DNA of 64,000 nucleotides from Saccharum officinarum (GCA_020631735.1 CM036231.1:5421831-5485830); one strand, 5' to 3'; shown: positions 44,141 to 57,129, counted from the stretch's first letter. Notes: generated from the letters alone by a model not told the origin. Numbers and translations are program-made.

Positions 44141-47100
44141 TGTGATAGAACCATCCAATTTATAAGAGCACATGTATAATAACAATCACCAAAATGATCA
44201 AACCGTCATACTTAAGCCCATATAAATCCGATTGTCCGACGAAACCATGAGGGATTTCAAACCAACCAACATACAACCAAGATCATACATGATGCAACAT
44301 AACAAGTCACATGTTACATTATAGTTCACAAGTAGTTCATAAATATTTCACATACATCAGAGTTCCCATAGTTATTACAAACCAAGTTTCAAATAGCGAA
44401 AGCAAAGTAGTTTAACATCAACATCACACCTAAATTCAAATACATGCCAGTACTAGGTCACTTTCCAACAAAAGCATCAAGAGGGGATAGCTTAGAACGA
44501 TCATGCCCCATGATCTAATCCTCATCCACCACAGGGTGAAGGCAGTTCGTACAATAACCATGATACATCATATCATCTGCAACAAGAGGGAATAAACCCT
44601 GAGTACGAGAATGTACTTAGCTAGACTTACCCGTCATAAACCAGAAATAAAGTGACACCAAGGATTATGCAAGGCTTTATCAGTGGAGCTAGCTTGACAA
44701 CATTTGCATAAAAGAGCTTAAGTAACATGAAGTAACAATTATCATCTCTAGCATCAAGTTAAAACTTATTCAATTAGGCATCTCTAGGTTAGCACCTATA
44801 CTAGAGTAATCACTTGATTAAGCTAAACAAACATTAGTAACCATATCTGATGTAGTAATGTCAACATCATCATAACCATCAAGTTTCATTAAGTGTTTCT
44901 ACGTTGCCGCTGCTCAGTCAAGTTCTCACTATCCAGGAGAGACGGTGACTCGAATCGATTCCAACTAGCTGGAGATTTATTCCTAACACAAACCTAGGCA
45001 ACCAAACAACTGTTACCTTAGATCACCTTTGGTACAACTCAGGAACCAACTTCAAGGGTCCGATTATAATCGCACCCTCAGGGATACTACCAGTCTGCTA
45101 GGAAGTTCAGGCCTAGCCTACCCTTGGACTCACGCCACTGGCTCCCCGCACATCCTTGCTTCCTCCAATGTGTGCACTTTAACTTAATGAGTCTTGATCT
45201 GAGTTGAGCTACTTGGCTTCATGGTCGGAACGACTTATCTGGCCAGCTAAGTGCAAGGCATGCGTTCAATATGACATGAGGACGTATAGCGAATCGGTCC
45301 TTAACCGACACAAATGAGGATAGATAGGCACCCAAGACCTCCATGCCTTGTTGCTTCTCTATCACAATCCCGTCCGGTCTCTAATTATACCTCAACACAT
45401 GGTTATTTCCACGATAGCAAATATAGCCAATCGTGACCAAATATTTCCCTATATCTCGAGATGACAGAAAATCACCCGACTTCTACCAGTCTAAACATGA
45501 CTAAGCATTTATTCGATCCTAGACCTAACTAGGATTCAAGGTAAAATTTCTAGACAAGGAGAATATATATGCAACAAGTGTTTCTAAACAACTCATATAA
45601 CTTAATGCATCGAACACTTATACTCAAGTTGTGATTTGTAAGACATAGGAGGCTTAGAATGCTCCGGGGTTTGCCTTTCAAAAAAGATGTGGGCTAGTGG
45701 TCTGGGCACTCAGGTAGGTCGTCTTTGTTGGCTTCTCCTCTGGCCACCTACACCTCCTGCTCCTGGGCTACCTGCTGCTCCTCTGGTTGCTCTTGTTCGA
45801 ACTCGAGCAATGTCACTCCTTCGGGAACACCTATTGATGCATATGCGCAACATAAGTATCATGAATGCATAGGAGATGATATGACATGGTGAGATGCATA
45901 CACATGTATATTTAACAAATTGGTTACATGGTGATACATGATTAACACTCGTTTACTAAGTAGGTGCATATCTCTTCTCTAAAACAAGAAACATACACTC
46001 ACCAAGGTCTAGCAACCTAAGGAAAAGTTGTTCATCATCTGTAAGAGGCTTAGAACCTGTAGCTAACAACTTATTTTAATTATCCTAGGCACCTAAACAA
46101 CAACATCAAGCTCATACAAAACAATCAAGTCATTCACTCATTTCAGTAATTTCTAGACTGCAGGCAATAGACACATATTTTGATCATAACTAGAGCTATA
46201 CAAATCCAACAAACATGCAACAAGACTTTTCGGAAAGCTTATGAAATTATATACAAATTTCTTATAAACATCTCAAGATAATTCAACAGATAACATGGCC
46301 AAATAGGGCAATTTCCTAGATCTGGTCCAAAATTTCCAGAGAATGACCACTTCGGGTGACTAACTTTACCCGGTCATAACTCACAAACTATTTGGCCAAA
46401 TGCCATAAAAAATTAACACAAACTAGATAAGTAAGTTATTTACAACTTTGTTATAGACATGATTCACAGAAAACACCATCTTCATCATGCAATTTACTTA
46501 ACCTCAGAAACTGTCCAGAAAAGTCACTATAATTGAATTATAGAGGAAATAATATTTTACTACATACAAGAAGTGGAATTTGGGCACAACCAATGTTATC
46601 AATAGATTGTACACATCATTTACATGCTACAAAACATCATGGTCAAGTATAATTCAATTATTTAATTGCCTTTATTAATTTATTTAGATAATTAGGTGAA
46701 ATAATAAACATATACCAAAAGTGCACAGTAAATTCTGAGAAAATTACAGTAGCTCATACATGCTCTCAATGCCATTTGGATAAGTATAACAACCCCTACA
46801 AAAATAGCAAGCTAGCAAGGCTTATAATTGCATAAATAGTTTAACCTAGTGAAAAGTGTCAAACAACAGATTTCATATTTTTTTTAGCTTCATCATGACA
46901 CAATAACATTTTTCAATTAATTTCCTAACCATTGGTTACATATATTTACCATGAAAAATTGCACAAGAAACTAGCATTTATTCAAGATAAATAGTAAACT
47001 CCTATTCCAAGCATATTCACTGTAGGTTTAATATTTTTCCTAGCTAAAGCATGTCAAGACATGACCAACAAAATTGAATCATAATTTTTTGCACATACCA

Positions 47101-48798
47101 AACTCAAGTTATGCATTTTTCAAGTTTAATAGGGAATAAAGAAGATAAATAGAAATAGCATATTTTCTACCGAACATGGCAAGTTTTATATTTTTATTAA
47201 AAACTACACATCAAGATTAGCACAATAAAATTTGCTTCACCCAATTTGGATACTCCTAGCTCAAGATATGATTTTCCAAAGTTTGAACTAAATTCTAGAA
47301 AAAGAATAAAAGAAAAACCTAAACTACAGCCACTGACACGTGGGGCCCGGTCATCAACTGACCCCACATGTCAATCAGCGCGGGACAGGGGACGAGGTTG
47401 ACCGGCGGTTTCTTGCCGACGGTGAGGTCTCTAGCGAAACCATCTTCACCATCATGCTCCCCGTGTCGATCCGCGTCGAGTGGTAGTGCTAGTTGAACCT
47501 AGGGTTCACCGGTAGAGGCTCGCCGACGGTGATGGCGGACGACGGAGTAGCTCGGCGGTACGCCAGCGTCCTCCGGCTATGGGGTTCTCATGCGATGCAC
47601 GTTACAGCTCCATGGTGATCTAGCGAAGCTTCCTGGGTGAATTAGGGTTTCGGCGGAGCGGCAGTAAGATTTGACCACGTGCGTGTCACGATGGCAATGG
47701 TGGCACAGCGGTGCGTAGCCACGTTCCGGCGTGCTCATGCCTGTAGAAGTAAAATAGTCAATGACTAGGGTTTCTATGACCTACAGAGAAGATGAGGCAA
47801 GGGAGAAAGAGAGCTGAGCAGCTCTGGGTGAAGCTAGCCGTGGTGAGCTCAAAGCTCAGCGGCGCTCCAACAATGTCGATGGCAACGGGGTCACATTTTC
47901 ATGCCATATCTTGGCTCAGTTGGCGACGCAAGTGGGTGGAGCATGTAGAGCAGAGCAAGGTGAGTCTACGAGTGCGAGTGATTTGGGAATGGTAGGGTGA
48001 CGGCGGCGCTACATGGCAGCAGAGCTCACAATGGCAATGGCGACGCGGTCGCCAGTGACGAGAGTGAGGGAGTGTGAGGTGAAGCAAATGAGCGAGAGAG
48101 AAAGAGCACGGACATGGTGTGGCAGCTCTTTAGCTCATCCTGGCCAGACCGGCAGGGCTAGTGCCGGTGTACGGCTGCCAAATGGTGGTCGCGGCCTACT
48201 GCTGGTCGGCCATGACATCGTTTTGAAATCGGCAGCAAGCCGATTCAGTTCGGTGATGACCGACTGAAACTACTCCATTGTCGTACCTCTATCTCCCAAA
48301 CCAGCTCGAACTACCAAAAGCTCCAATAAACAAACTTGTAGAGCTATGTGAGTAATTCATTTTTGCTTACATGAGTTTGGTCTGGATTGGCTTGGTTTCC
48401 ATGTTACAAGGCGTCAAAGTGGGGTAGGATGAAACTGAAACACAGCCCATGACTTAGAAAATTTCTAAGTCCCCAAACAACCCCTATTTTCACCTTGTGA
48501 GCCGTTTTTGAGCAAGTTGTGCACTGATCTAGCTCAAGGTCATAAAATAAAGTTTGTTCCATATGAAATTTACTACAACTTTTATTTTGGGTACACCAGC
48601 ATGCAAACACTCTAAGCATGAATTTAAGTTAGGGCAAGCAAAACTAGTCCTAGGGTCATTTCATGCAACATATCACTTAGAAGCATAATTAGGCTAAGTC
48701 ATGAACATGAACTTTGTTCCATTTTTCATCCTAAGTGTGTCTAGGGTGTTTTAGTGACCAAACATCATCCACTTGCACTAGCCACACATGATCACAAG

Positions 48799-49024
48799 TA
48801 GGGATGAAAACAGAACAGAAATATTCCAAATTGACCATTTTTGTTTTCTATATTATGAACCGTTTTTTAACATGAAAAATTGTTAGTTTTAATTGGTTTC
48901 ACAACCATTTTCAACCATTTTTTGTACTCTTTAATTGCTAAATATAGAAATATCCTGAACCGACCGTTTTGTTTTTCTATATTGTAAGTCCATTTTCGAC
49001 CGTTTCTGACCATTTTCATCCTTA
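48799..49024. mobile_element. hAT-like MITE (8-bp TSD ATCACAAG)
   Basis: TAGGGATGAAAAC at the left is inverted at the right (CATTTTCATCCTTA). ATCACAAG occurs at 48791-48798 and 49025-49032. An 8-bp duplication with TA-start termini fits hAT. It is nested inside the solo LTR. Confidence 0.8.
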
Positions 49025-49039
49025 ATCACAAGCATATAC

Positions 49040-49250
49040 ATGTAATAATAATATATGAAACATAGAAAACATTACTAATGAAACATAAGTTGTATGAGTG
49101 AAACATTGCTCATGTAAACTATGCAACAGCACTGGTGCAACACATGAAACATTACCTATGTAACACATGAAACATTCCCATGTAACATATGAAACATTGT
49201 TTATGCCACATATGAAACATCACCAATACAATATATGAAACATCACATGT
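49040..49250. repeat. Degenerate tandem repeat (ATATGAAACATT-like)
   Basis: About ten copies of ACATATGAAACAT(T/C) spaced roughly 20-25 bases apart, near the 5' end of the minus-strand LTR. Confidence 0.75.
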
Positions 49251-49373
49251 GATAGCAACATAGAACAAGGAATGCAATGACACATGCTCATGCTCATATA
49301 TGAATAAATGATTCTTATGCTCATGCAATGTAAGTGTAAAGTGCAAGCTTGACACCTAGGGTGTTACAAAGAA

Positions 49374-50001
49374 CACCAACATTGAAGAATTCCTTGATGA
49401 AGAAGGAATCAAGCATGAGTTTTTGGTTCCATATACCCCACAACAAAATGGTATTATGGAAAAGAAGAACCAAATTCTCATAGAAGTCACAAGAGCAATG
49501 TTGAATGAGTACAAGACTCCAATCAACTATTGGGTGGAAGCAATCAACACGGCATGTCATGCCATCAACTGCTTATATCTTCACAAGAAAAGAGAAAAGA
49601 CCGCCTATGAACTCCTAACCGGTAAAAAGCCTAAGGTGTACTACTTTAGAGTTTTTGGATCCAAGTGTTTTATACTTAACAAGAAATTTAAAAGCTTGAA
49701 GTTTGCACCAAAGGTTGATGAGGGTTTCATTCTTGGTTATGGTACTAACGAACATGGATATCATGTTTTCAATAAAACCACCGATTTAATTGAAATCCTG
49801 GTAGACATGACTTTTGATGAAACCGACAGCTCTCAAAAGGAGCAAGTCAATGTTGAGATTGTAGGTAAAGAAGAAGCTCCACATCAAGCTATCAAGAAGC
49901 TTGATATTGGTGAAGTAAAGCCCATCAAAGCTCAAGATGAAGCCCTATTTTTATGTTCTAAACAACATCCTTCGTCAGATCCTATATTCAAAGGGAGATG
50001 A
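49374..50001 (+). pseudogene. pol: Copia integrase C-terminal remnant
   Basis: It resumes integrase after the LTR insertion: NIEEFLDEEGIKHEF, PYTPQQNGIMEKKNQ (catalytic Glu present), then YELLTGKKPKVYYFRVFGSK and the GAG-pol linker region. After DEALFLCSKQH the similarity to copia Pol stops; RT and RNase H are absent. Confidence 0.85.
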
Positions 50002-50119
50002 CTCCACTTATCTTAGTGATGATTCTCAAAAGGTGCTTCAGCGCTTTGGTGATGACTTCGACAAGTTCTCTCCATCAATCGCTACATTTGGAACAAGATT
50101 CATGATGCGAGTGAGGATC

Positions 50120-50705
50120 TTGTGAAGAACTATCCGTATGCCCCTGTCTTACGCATGTGATTGAGCAAGTGTCAGGCATCCAGTTCCCCACCGATTCCTC
50201 TCATAAGCTTCTCAAGATTGCTAACAAGACATCTATTACGGCTACCAAGGAACTGAAGAAGGCTACTGCTACTTCTCATGCATCGGGCTCTCGCTTTTGC
50301 TGTGGTGCTTCACCACCTGCTGCTTCTCATGCTTCTAGTGCTGAGCCACTCACCTCCTCCTCCTTTGGTAAGAAGCCTAGCAAGTTCAAGTTTCTCATGA
50401 CCTACATGTTTGGACAATGTTGTGCTAGTGCTCAACGCGAGCATGACATGCAAAAGAGGCTCTACCATTTGGAGTAGTGGGCTGGTATTTGGTCCTCACC
50501 TCCGTCGCCGTTTGTGCCTCCCCGTGATCCTCTAGCGCTTTATGATGAGGCTTGTGCGGCATATGAGGATGATACTTCTTCTCACCCTCATGGCAAGAGC
50601 AAGGCTACTGATGAGGATAATGACTACATTGAGGAAGATGAAGATGATGATGATGACGATGATGGTGGTGACCACGATTATGATGAGCACTATGATGATG
50701 AGTAG
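50120..50705 (+). pseudogene. Retroelement-associated acidic ORF
   Basis: Main pieces are 50157-50477 (VSGIQFPTDSSHKLLKIANK, KKPSKFKFLMTYMFGQCCAS) and 50514-50705 (PPRDPLALYDEACAAYEDD, ending in an Asp/Glu-rich tail). A TAG at 50476-50478 separates them in the same frame. The pattern resembles grass plant-transposon proteins found in non-autonomous retroelements. Function unknown. It occupies the place where RT/RNase H should be. Confidence 0.55.
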
Positions 50706-51297
50706 TCGTTTCTTTCACGTGGCCTACCCCTTTTGGCACTTGTTGAAAAAGGGGGAGTGTTAGGCTTTGATCTTCTATGTAATAAGTTAGTTAGCGTGTG
50801 ATACTTTAAAACCTTTAGCTTGTATGAACTATGTCGTGTGGTGGCACTATGTGATAGACAACTATATTTGTGTGTGATGGATGATTGTAGGACAAGTTAT
50901 GTTTATCTACCTATCTATTAGTTATCTTGCTTGTCTCTACATGTGAATGGTGGATGTTATTTTGGATGGCCATGTGTTGCTTCAAGTTTTACTTTGAGAT
51001 CTTGGCCATCACATTCTCTTTTACTTGTTGTGTGAATATAACATGTCATATTGCATATCTTTTTCATGGATATATACTTGTTCACATACACTTGTTGCAC
51101 CCCACGGATTACAAAATTTAGGGGGAGTTTCTATCTTAATATATGCAAGTGATGTGTTTATGATCATCATTGAAATTCAAATTCATTACATATATTAAGG
51201 GGGAGCTATCCATAAATTTTGGGGTTCAAAAACTTTAAATTCTTTCATTCTTATAAAAGCCTAATTGGTTGTCATCAATTATCAAAAAGGGGGAGAT

Positions 51298-52815
51298 TGA
51301 AAGTGCATTTGCCACCTATGTGGGTTTTGGTGTATTGATGACATCCAAATTAGGGACTAATGAGATTTTAATGAGATATATTGCAGCTTTAGTCCCATGA
51401 AAGTCTTAAAGAGCTGATCTAAGATGAAATGTTGTCCCTCAATTCTTGAAGTATAAAAGGCGGACGAACTCAAAGTAGATTTTTAAAGTTTACATTTCTC
51501 AATTTGGGTTAAGGTTTGCTGTACTATAAAGAGGGATGCAAATTTAGGTGTTCTAAGGAAGATAGAGTGCTCAACTATAAAAATAAAATCAAAAGAGAGA
51601 CACTCTAGCACTTCACGAGCACGTAGAATATTTTTTGGAGACTTTTGGTGTCAGAAGTCCCGACGCCTAGTCACTTAGCCTGTACAGTGACTGTGGCCGT
51701 CGAAAGTCCCGATGTGAATCGGAACTCCTGACAGTCGAAAGTCCTGACTCAGGTCGGGAGTCCTGATGCCTAGACCCTTGGCTGGCCTGCTGGCCGCTTT
51801 TGTCGGAAGTCTCGACGTACGCTAGGAGTTCTGACGTTGACTTGCTCAAGCGGACTTTGACCTTGCTGTGAACAGTGTTTTCTATGGAGGTCAGAAGTCC
51901 CAATATCTGCGTCAAAACTTCTGATGTAGATCTGAACGGTTAGATTTCTACTATAAGTATAAATAACTCTCTTCTCTCTTCTAACCGTTACTCACTCATT
52001 TATTGCATCCTACTCACGTCCAAACAACTCCCAAACATTCAAGGCTCCCCTCTCCTCTCCCCTTTGCTCCTAACTTTGATTTCCTCAAGGATTTGAGTGA
52101 TGGAGAGTGGATTGAGTGAGAAAATCACTTTGGCAAGCTTGAGCACTTGATTTCTTGGTCAAGCCGGTTGGATTTGTGTCTATTACTCTTGGGGCTTTGC
52201 CCTTAGCCGGCTAGGCGTCGCCCAAGAGCTTCCATCTTGTGGAAGAGCCTTGAAAAGTTTGTATTACCCTTGATTTCTTAGTGGAAAGCTCAAGTGACCT
52301 TTGTGGTTGCCTTGAGAGAGGCAAAGAGGTGAAAGAGACTATGACCTTTGCGGTCACCTGAACAACGAGGACGTAGGAGCTCCTTTGTGGGGTTGCCGAA
52401 CCTCAGGATAAATCCTTGTGTCCTTCTTGCTTGTTGTTGTTGTTGTTGTTGTTGTGATTTGCTTGAAATTACTTGTATTTGTTTGTCTCTCTCTCTCCCA
52501 AGCTTCATTTTAGGGTTTGGACTCGATCTACGATTTGGAGGCAGTTCGGCGTCAAGGGAGTGACCCAACATCTTCACCTAACCACTAGGAACTAGGGTTT
52601 TAAGATTATTTATCTGTAAAGTTAAATTTGGCACTGCTTTTGTAGTTCACGTAGGCGTCAGGACTTCTGACAGTTTGTGCCAGAATTTCTGACGACGTCG
52701 GGAGTTCTGACCCAAACTATCGGGACTTCCGACAGTGGCTGACAAATTTGAACTTAGCATTTGCAATAATTTTTTAGATACGCCTATTCACCCCCCTCTA
52801 GGCATTGTTAGATCC
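51298..52815 (+). repeat. 3' LTR of the chimeric copia element
   Basis: It starts TGAAAGTGCATTTGCC directly after the polypurine tract AAAAAGGGGGAGAT and ends near CCCCCCTCTAGGCATTGTTA. A TATAAATA box lies at 51958-51965 and a GTT microsatellite at 52430-52455. The terminal CA has been lost, so the right end is approximate. Confidence 0.75.
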
Positions 52816-52821
52816 TTTAAA

Positions 52822-53756
52822 GTGGATATGGAGGTTGTGGAGTGCCATGACATCACCTCTAAGAAGATGAATGATGCCAAAGAGTACCAATAAAGTTGAC
52901 ACTAACATCTCCACAACACCCCACCTACAACCCACCCGCAGAAAGAGACTGTGTTGCAAAAGCACCCTATTGTTGTAGCCATGCCTCCCAATGGGCAACT
53001 ATACATGGGCCCAGCCAACAGAAGAGCCCAACCACCATTGCCATCCCAAATCAATGTCATAGTCATGACACTATAGCACGCCACCCTAGGGCTCGTTACT
53101 TAGATCCAGCACACCACCGACCATCAGTGAATGGAGCCGGTCCCAAGAGGCCCACCATAGTGGAGGCTAGACAGGCCATAGGTGCAGATCCACCCTACTA
53201 GTACTAGATGTTGGAGGAGATAGATATGACAATCGGAGCTTCAGATCCAGCTTTGGACGATTTGGATCTGATCTGTCCACTAATGATGCCTAGACACAAG
53301 GCCGAGGCTGCCAAGAAGCACACATGAAGGAGGTTACACGTGAGAGGGGAAGAAGAAGCGAGGGGTCGACGCCTGCCATTACCATCGTCCTCACACCAAC
53401 ACTATGTTGGGCGTGTGTTCAGGCGATAGCGATGCAGAGGAGAGTCACCGAGAGTGGTGATTGTGCCGCAGGATTCTGCCCATGGCAAATAAAGACTGTG
53501 ATACCAAGAATCGGACAAAGACAAAGTGTCACTGATCATTCATATGAATCACTGGACGCATCTAAGGCAACTAATAAGATCAAAATTTGATTTGACAGCA
53601 AAAAAAATGATTCATGACATCATGAGACAAGGGCTGCAATAATAGCTACCACACTGAAGCTAGGGTTTCAACTAAATACAAATTGAAGGCACATGAAGTA
53701 CATTGAGGGAGATAAACTAGATACATGCATATACATGCATATACTGCATATCCCGC
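52822..53756. repeat. Unclassified dispersed repeat, copy 2
   Basis: Second copy of the repeat at 31890-32770, same orientation. It directly abuts the copia 3' LTR on the left and a copia remnant on the right, so it appears truncated at both sides. Confidence 0.7.
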
Positions 53757-56270
53757 TACTCATGCTAAGGCTTTGCCTAAGTATGTTGCACCTAACTTGA
53801 GAGGACCCAAACTTGTTTAAGTACCATCAAAAAGTGGATGATTGATTGTAGGTACCATCAGAATTTGAGGCTTGATTCAATGGATTTCATATTGATCATT
53901 ATATGTTGAGTCAAGTTATGAAGCCTAGTGCACATCCAAACCTAATGCCATGATAATTGAGCGAAGTCCAAATGTGCTACAACATACAAGTGCTATAATT
54001 CAAGTTGTGGTGATTTATTGGATTATTTGATGGCTTGCAATTATTTGAGTTGAAGCTTGTAAATGGATTATCATGAGCAACAAAGGTATATCTCTTGTTG
54101 ATCATATTTATTTGGATGCATATGAGTTGATTGAATTGGAAATATATGCATATGTTGCTTGCTATGAGATGATTGAATGAATTAATGCTTAGTAATCAAA
54201 TTTGGATTGATTTGAATGGATAAGTTTGCAATATGATATTTAGTAAATGGATTGAATGGATATGTCTTGTGAAAGATTCAAACAAATTAACCTCAAGTTT
54301 GGTTCAATTTAAAGAAGAATAGCTCAAGTATTGAAATATGTCCTTGATTGCAAAATCTGAATGAGCTGTGAAGATAGCCATGGTTGAAAGATCAAATCTA
54401 TTTGGATTAGCACAAAATTTGGTATGCATGCTCTAGACTTCTGGTATAAGATGTTGTATAAATTTCATGAGAATTGGATAAGAGATGCATCGGTTTTAGA
54501 GTTGATCATGTCAGCTATAGTGCAGCAGTTTTCAGCATATAGCAGTGGTTGAAGAATTAAAATCTGGTAGTAATCTAGAAGTCAAATGAAGCTCAAATTT
54601 TACAGCTGCTAGATGACTTAATGAATCACATCTCCACCAAATTTCATGGTATTTGGATCTGTATATTCGTAGATATGAATTTTTCATTGAAGGGTACAGA
54701 ATCTTCCAGAAAAGTGACAATTATTGAATTGATTAAGAGTCACTTTGATTGAAAGATTCTCAAGTTGGAAACATGTTTATAAGTTATTGAGGCACCTAAA
54801 TTTGGTTTTGAATTGATCTTGAAGCATGACAAGCAAAGAGTACAAGGCCATTTGATTGTGGAGTGTACTTGACATATATTTGATACTCAAATTGAAGATC
54901 AAGACCAAGCTCAAGATGAAGATAAAGTTTAAGTTCTAGTGACAATTGGAGATCATATAGAAGAAAGAAAAGAACTTAAAATAAGTAGAAAGAAAATGAC
55001 TTAAAGAAGGATTTATAGTTACTCATCAAATTAAGTCCATCACTTGGGTCAATCAACAAATTCATTTCAAGTGAGTGTCAAGAATGGTTCTTTGGAGAGA
55101 GGTCACTTCTCCCTAGTGTAGGGGCTTGTCGCCCAATGTGTGGGTAAACCAAGTGTGGTACTTGGAAGGCTAACATGGAAGTGGTTATCCAAGGAACATT
55201 TGAGATGCTTAGTTGAAGCAATCAAAAGGATTGAACAAGAAAAGCAAGCAACACCCAAAAGAGAGTTAGACATGGCAAATTCAAGTGGTATTCCAAATAG
55301 TTCTCTCATGCAAGCATTGATGAAAAGAAGAAGCAAGCTAACCACATCATGATAAGTGCACTTGATCATATTAGTGGTTCTCAATTCATAGGGGTGAAGA
55401 ATGAATTTCATTATTGATAATTGGTCTTCACCAAGCTTATAATTGGACTTCATATTGCTATTGCGGAGCTTAATTGAAAACTAATGACTATCCTCTACTC
55501 CAAGATAGCAAAGGTATCATTGTAATGTGCATGATCATTTTCATCCCTTACTAGTATGCGGTTAGTGCATATAGTACATGCTTATTAGGATCATGCATGA
55601 CAAATAAAAATATTTAAAATTCATAGTCTACCACTATTGCTTGAATGATTAATTGACCTAGTGGTAGTATATGAGTTTGTTCATGAGCTAGTGAACCTAA
55701 GTACTTGATTTAATTTGGATTGCAAACAAGTGACAAGTACAACATTGGCAAGATAACCCTTTTAAGAGGTGTGAAGAAGCTTGTCATTGGTTCAAACCGG
55801 ACTTGGAAGCTTAGGCAAATTAATTTAGTTCAAGTCAACCATAGAAGCTCATGATAGTGATAAGAGTACAAGCATAAGACAACAATACAAATGGATATCT
55901 AGTTTGTTTGTTTCAAGTGGTATCTAAACTTAAGTATTTCATCAAGAATTCATAAGTGATGTCTAGATCAATTCACAAGTGATATCCTATAAGTGGTACT
56001 CATGAAGATAGCAAATGTTCAAGAAATGGTTTTATTGATAAATTCAACAAGTGGTTCCATGGTAGAAGGTTCTTTCAAATGGTATCACATCTACACGTGG
56101 TATCAACAATACAACACGATGGTTCCACAAGTGATTCTCAACTTTAAGTGATCATCAAATGAATAATGCATCCCTCACTAACAAGAGCTCAAGTTTATTA
56201 AGTGAATGACCCATGCTATGACATAAGGGTAGGTGTCCCACCAATTGGTATCAAGGTCAAAAGATCCTAT
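53757..56270 (+). mobile_element. Copia remnant without pol
   Basis: AKALPKYVAPNLRGPKLV near 53766 matches the C-terminal part of copia Gag, followed by the same TGA/TAG junction (53839-53851). Positions 55630-55830 match the post-pol region of the complete element (ACCACTATTGCTT, TTGACCTAGTGGTAG, AGGTGTGAAGAAGCTTGTC). Between them no protease, integrase or RT is visible. It looks like the interior of a non-autonomous or deleted SIRE-like element without LTRs. Confidence 0.65.
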
Positions 56271-56271
56271 G

Positions 56272-56555
56272 TGTAACAGAACCGTCCAAATTATAAGAGC
56301 AGCGAGCTCCGACGAGCTACTCTGTTGTTTTTCGCGTCAGGGACCTCGAGCTTGAATTCGACTAAAGCCAGGGGTTATGTGAACAGCCATAGACTCATGT
56401 GAATAGTACTCCAGGGACTGATTTGTTGTTGTTTTTGCTGATTTTTGAAAATACATAGTAAATCATAGAAAATTCGCAAAATAGCAAATGAGGACTTTTT
56501 GGAATTCTTGTGAAATTATCTGTGCAGTGGATCTATTATATGATATGTTTTAGTT
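56272..56555 (-). mobile_element. Fragment of the large gypsy-like LTR
   Basis: TGTGTAACAGAACCGTCCAAATTATAAGAGC resembles the left end of the 44141-49368 element (TGTGATAGAACCATCCAATT...). It runs into the assembly gap, so its length is unknown. Confidence 0.5.
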
Positions 56556-56655
56556 NNNNNNNNNNNNNNNNNNNNNNNNNNNNNNNNNNNNNNNNNNNNN
56601 NNNNNNNNNNNNNNNNNNNNNNNNNNNNNNNNNNNNNNNNNNNNNNNNNNNNNNN
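56556..56655. other. Assembly gap (100 N)
   Basis: Exactly 100 N, the usual placeholder for a gap of unknown size. It lies upstream of the cupin exons. Confidence 0.99.
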
Positions 56656-57129
56656 AAGTTTCCTTTTGTTTAGATCTAGTTTTACCTGCACAGATAGAGA
56701 TTTACGAAGGATGGGAACCTGGTTATTTGTTGCAAGTAGTTGTAGCGGTGACCGTTTTGTGGATTATTAGGGTGGCAATTTGGTTGATGGTGATTTTGTT
56801 TCTACAGCTCCATGCTTCAGAGTTTGTTTAGTTTTGATCAGAAGTGACATAAATTCGTTCGGAATTGCATGATCTGATGATCATGAGCTGTTAGTGCTGC
56901 CAAACATTCGGATCCTCAAAATGGTTTACTCCTTGGAAGACAGCCAAATGAACCTTTTGTTTGGCTATGGCACAGCTGCAGATTCTTTAGGCATTTATTG
57001 CTGCGCTCAGTGATTCAGGTGCTCCCAACTGATTGGGAAATGGAAATTGCACTTGTCTTATCAGGAATAATACTTAATCATAACTTCAAAATTCAGTCAT
57101 AATACCTTATTGTTACAGTGAAAATTGTG
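56656..57129. other. Probable cupin-gene intron sequence
   Basis: T-rich, noncoding sequence between the gap and the mitochondrial-like segment. No exon matching the missing N-terminus of the cupin was found here. Confidence 0.45.

Larger units (their letters stand above)
44141..49368 (-). mobile_element. Large solo LTR in the integrase gene (TSD AAGAA), 5.2 kb
   Basis: On the minus strand it begins TGTAACACCCTAGGTGTCA and ends GGTTCTATCACA, like the LTR at 36565-40400. AAGAA flanks it at 44136-44140 and 49369-49373. Removing it with one TSD joins FKN to TNIEEF of the integrase, which supports the borders. No internal domain is present. Its larger size is partly due to nested sequences such as the hAT-like MITE at 48799-49024. 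Confidence 0.85.
41005..52815 (+). mobile_element. Decayed, chimeric copia element lacking the 5' LTR
   Basis: It contains gag (41040-43093, broken), protease and integrase (43309-44140 continuing at 49369-50001), a retroelement-type acidic ORF region (50120-50705), polypurine motifs and a 3' LTR (51298-about 52815). There is no 5' LTR or PBS, and no RT or RNase H. The integrase is split by a 5.2-kb solo LTR. No TSD of the element itself was found. Confidence 0.75.

Noticed and set aside
52290..52577. Poly-Gln protein on the minus strand
   Set aside because: The Gln run is the complement of a GTT microsatellite in a copia LTR.
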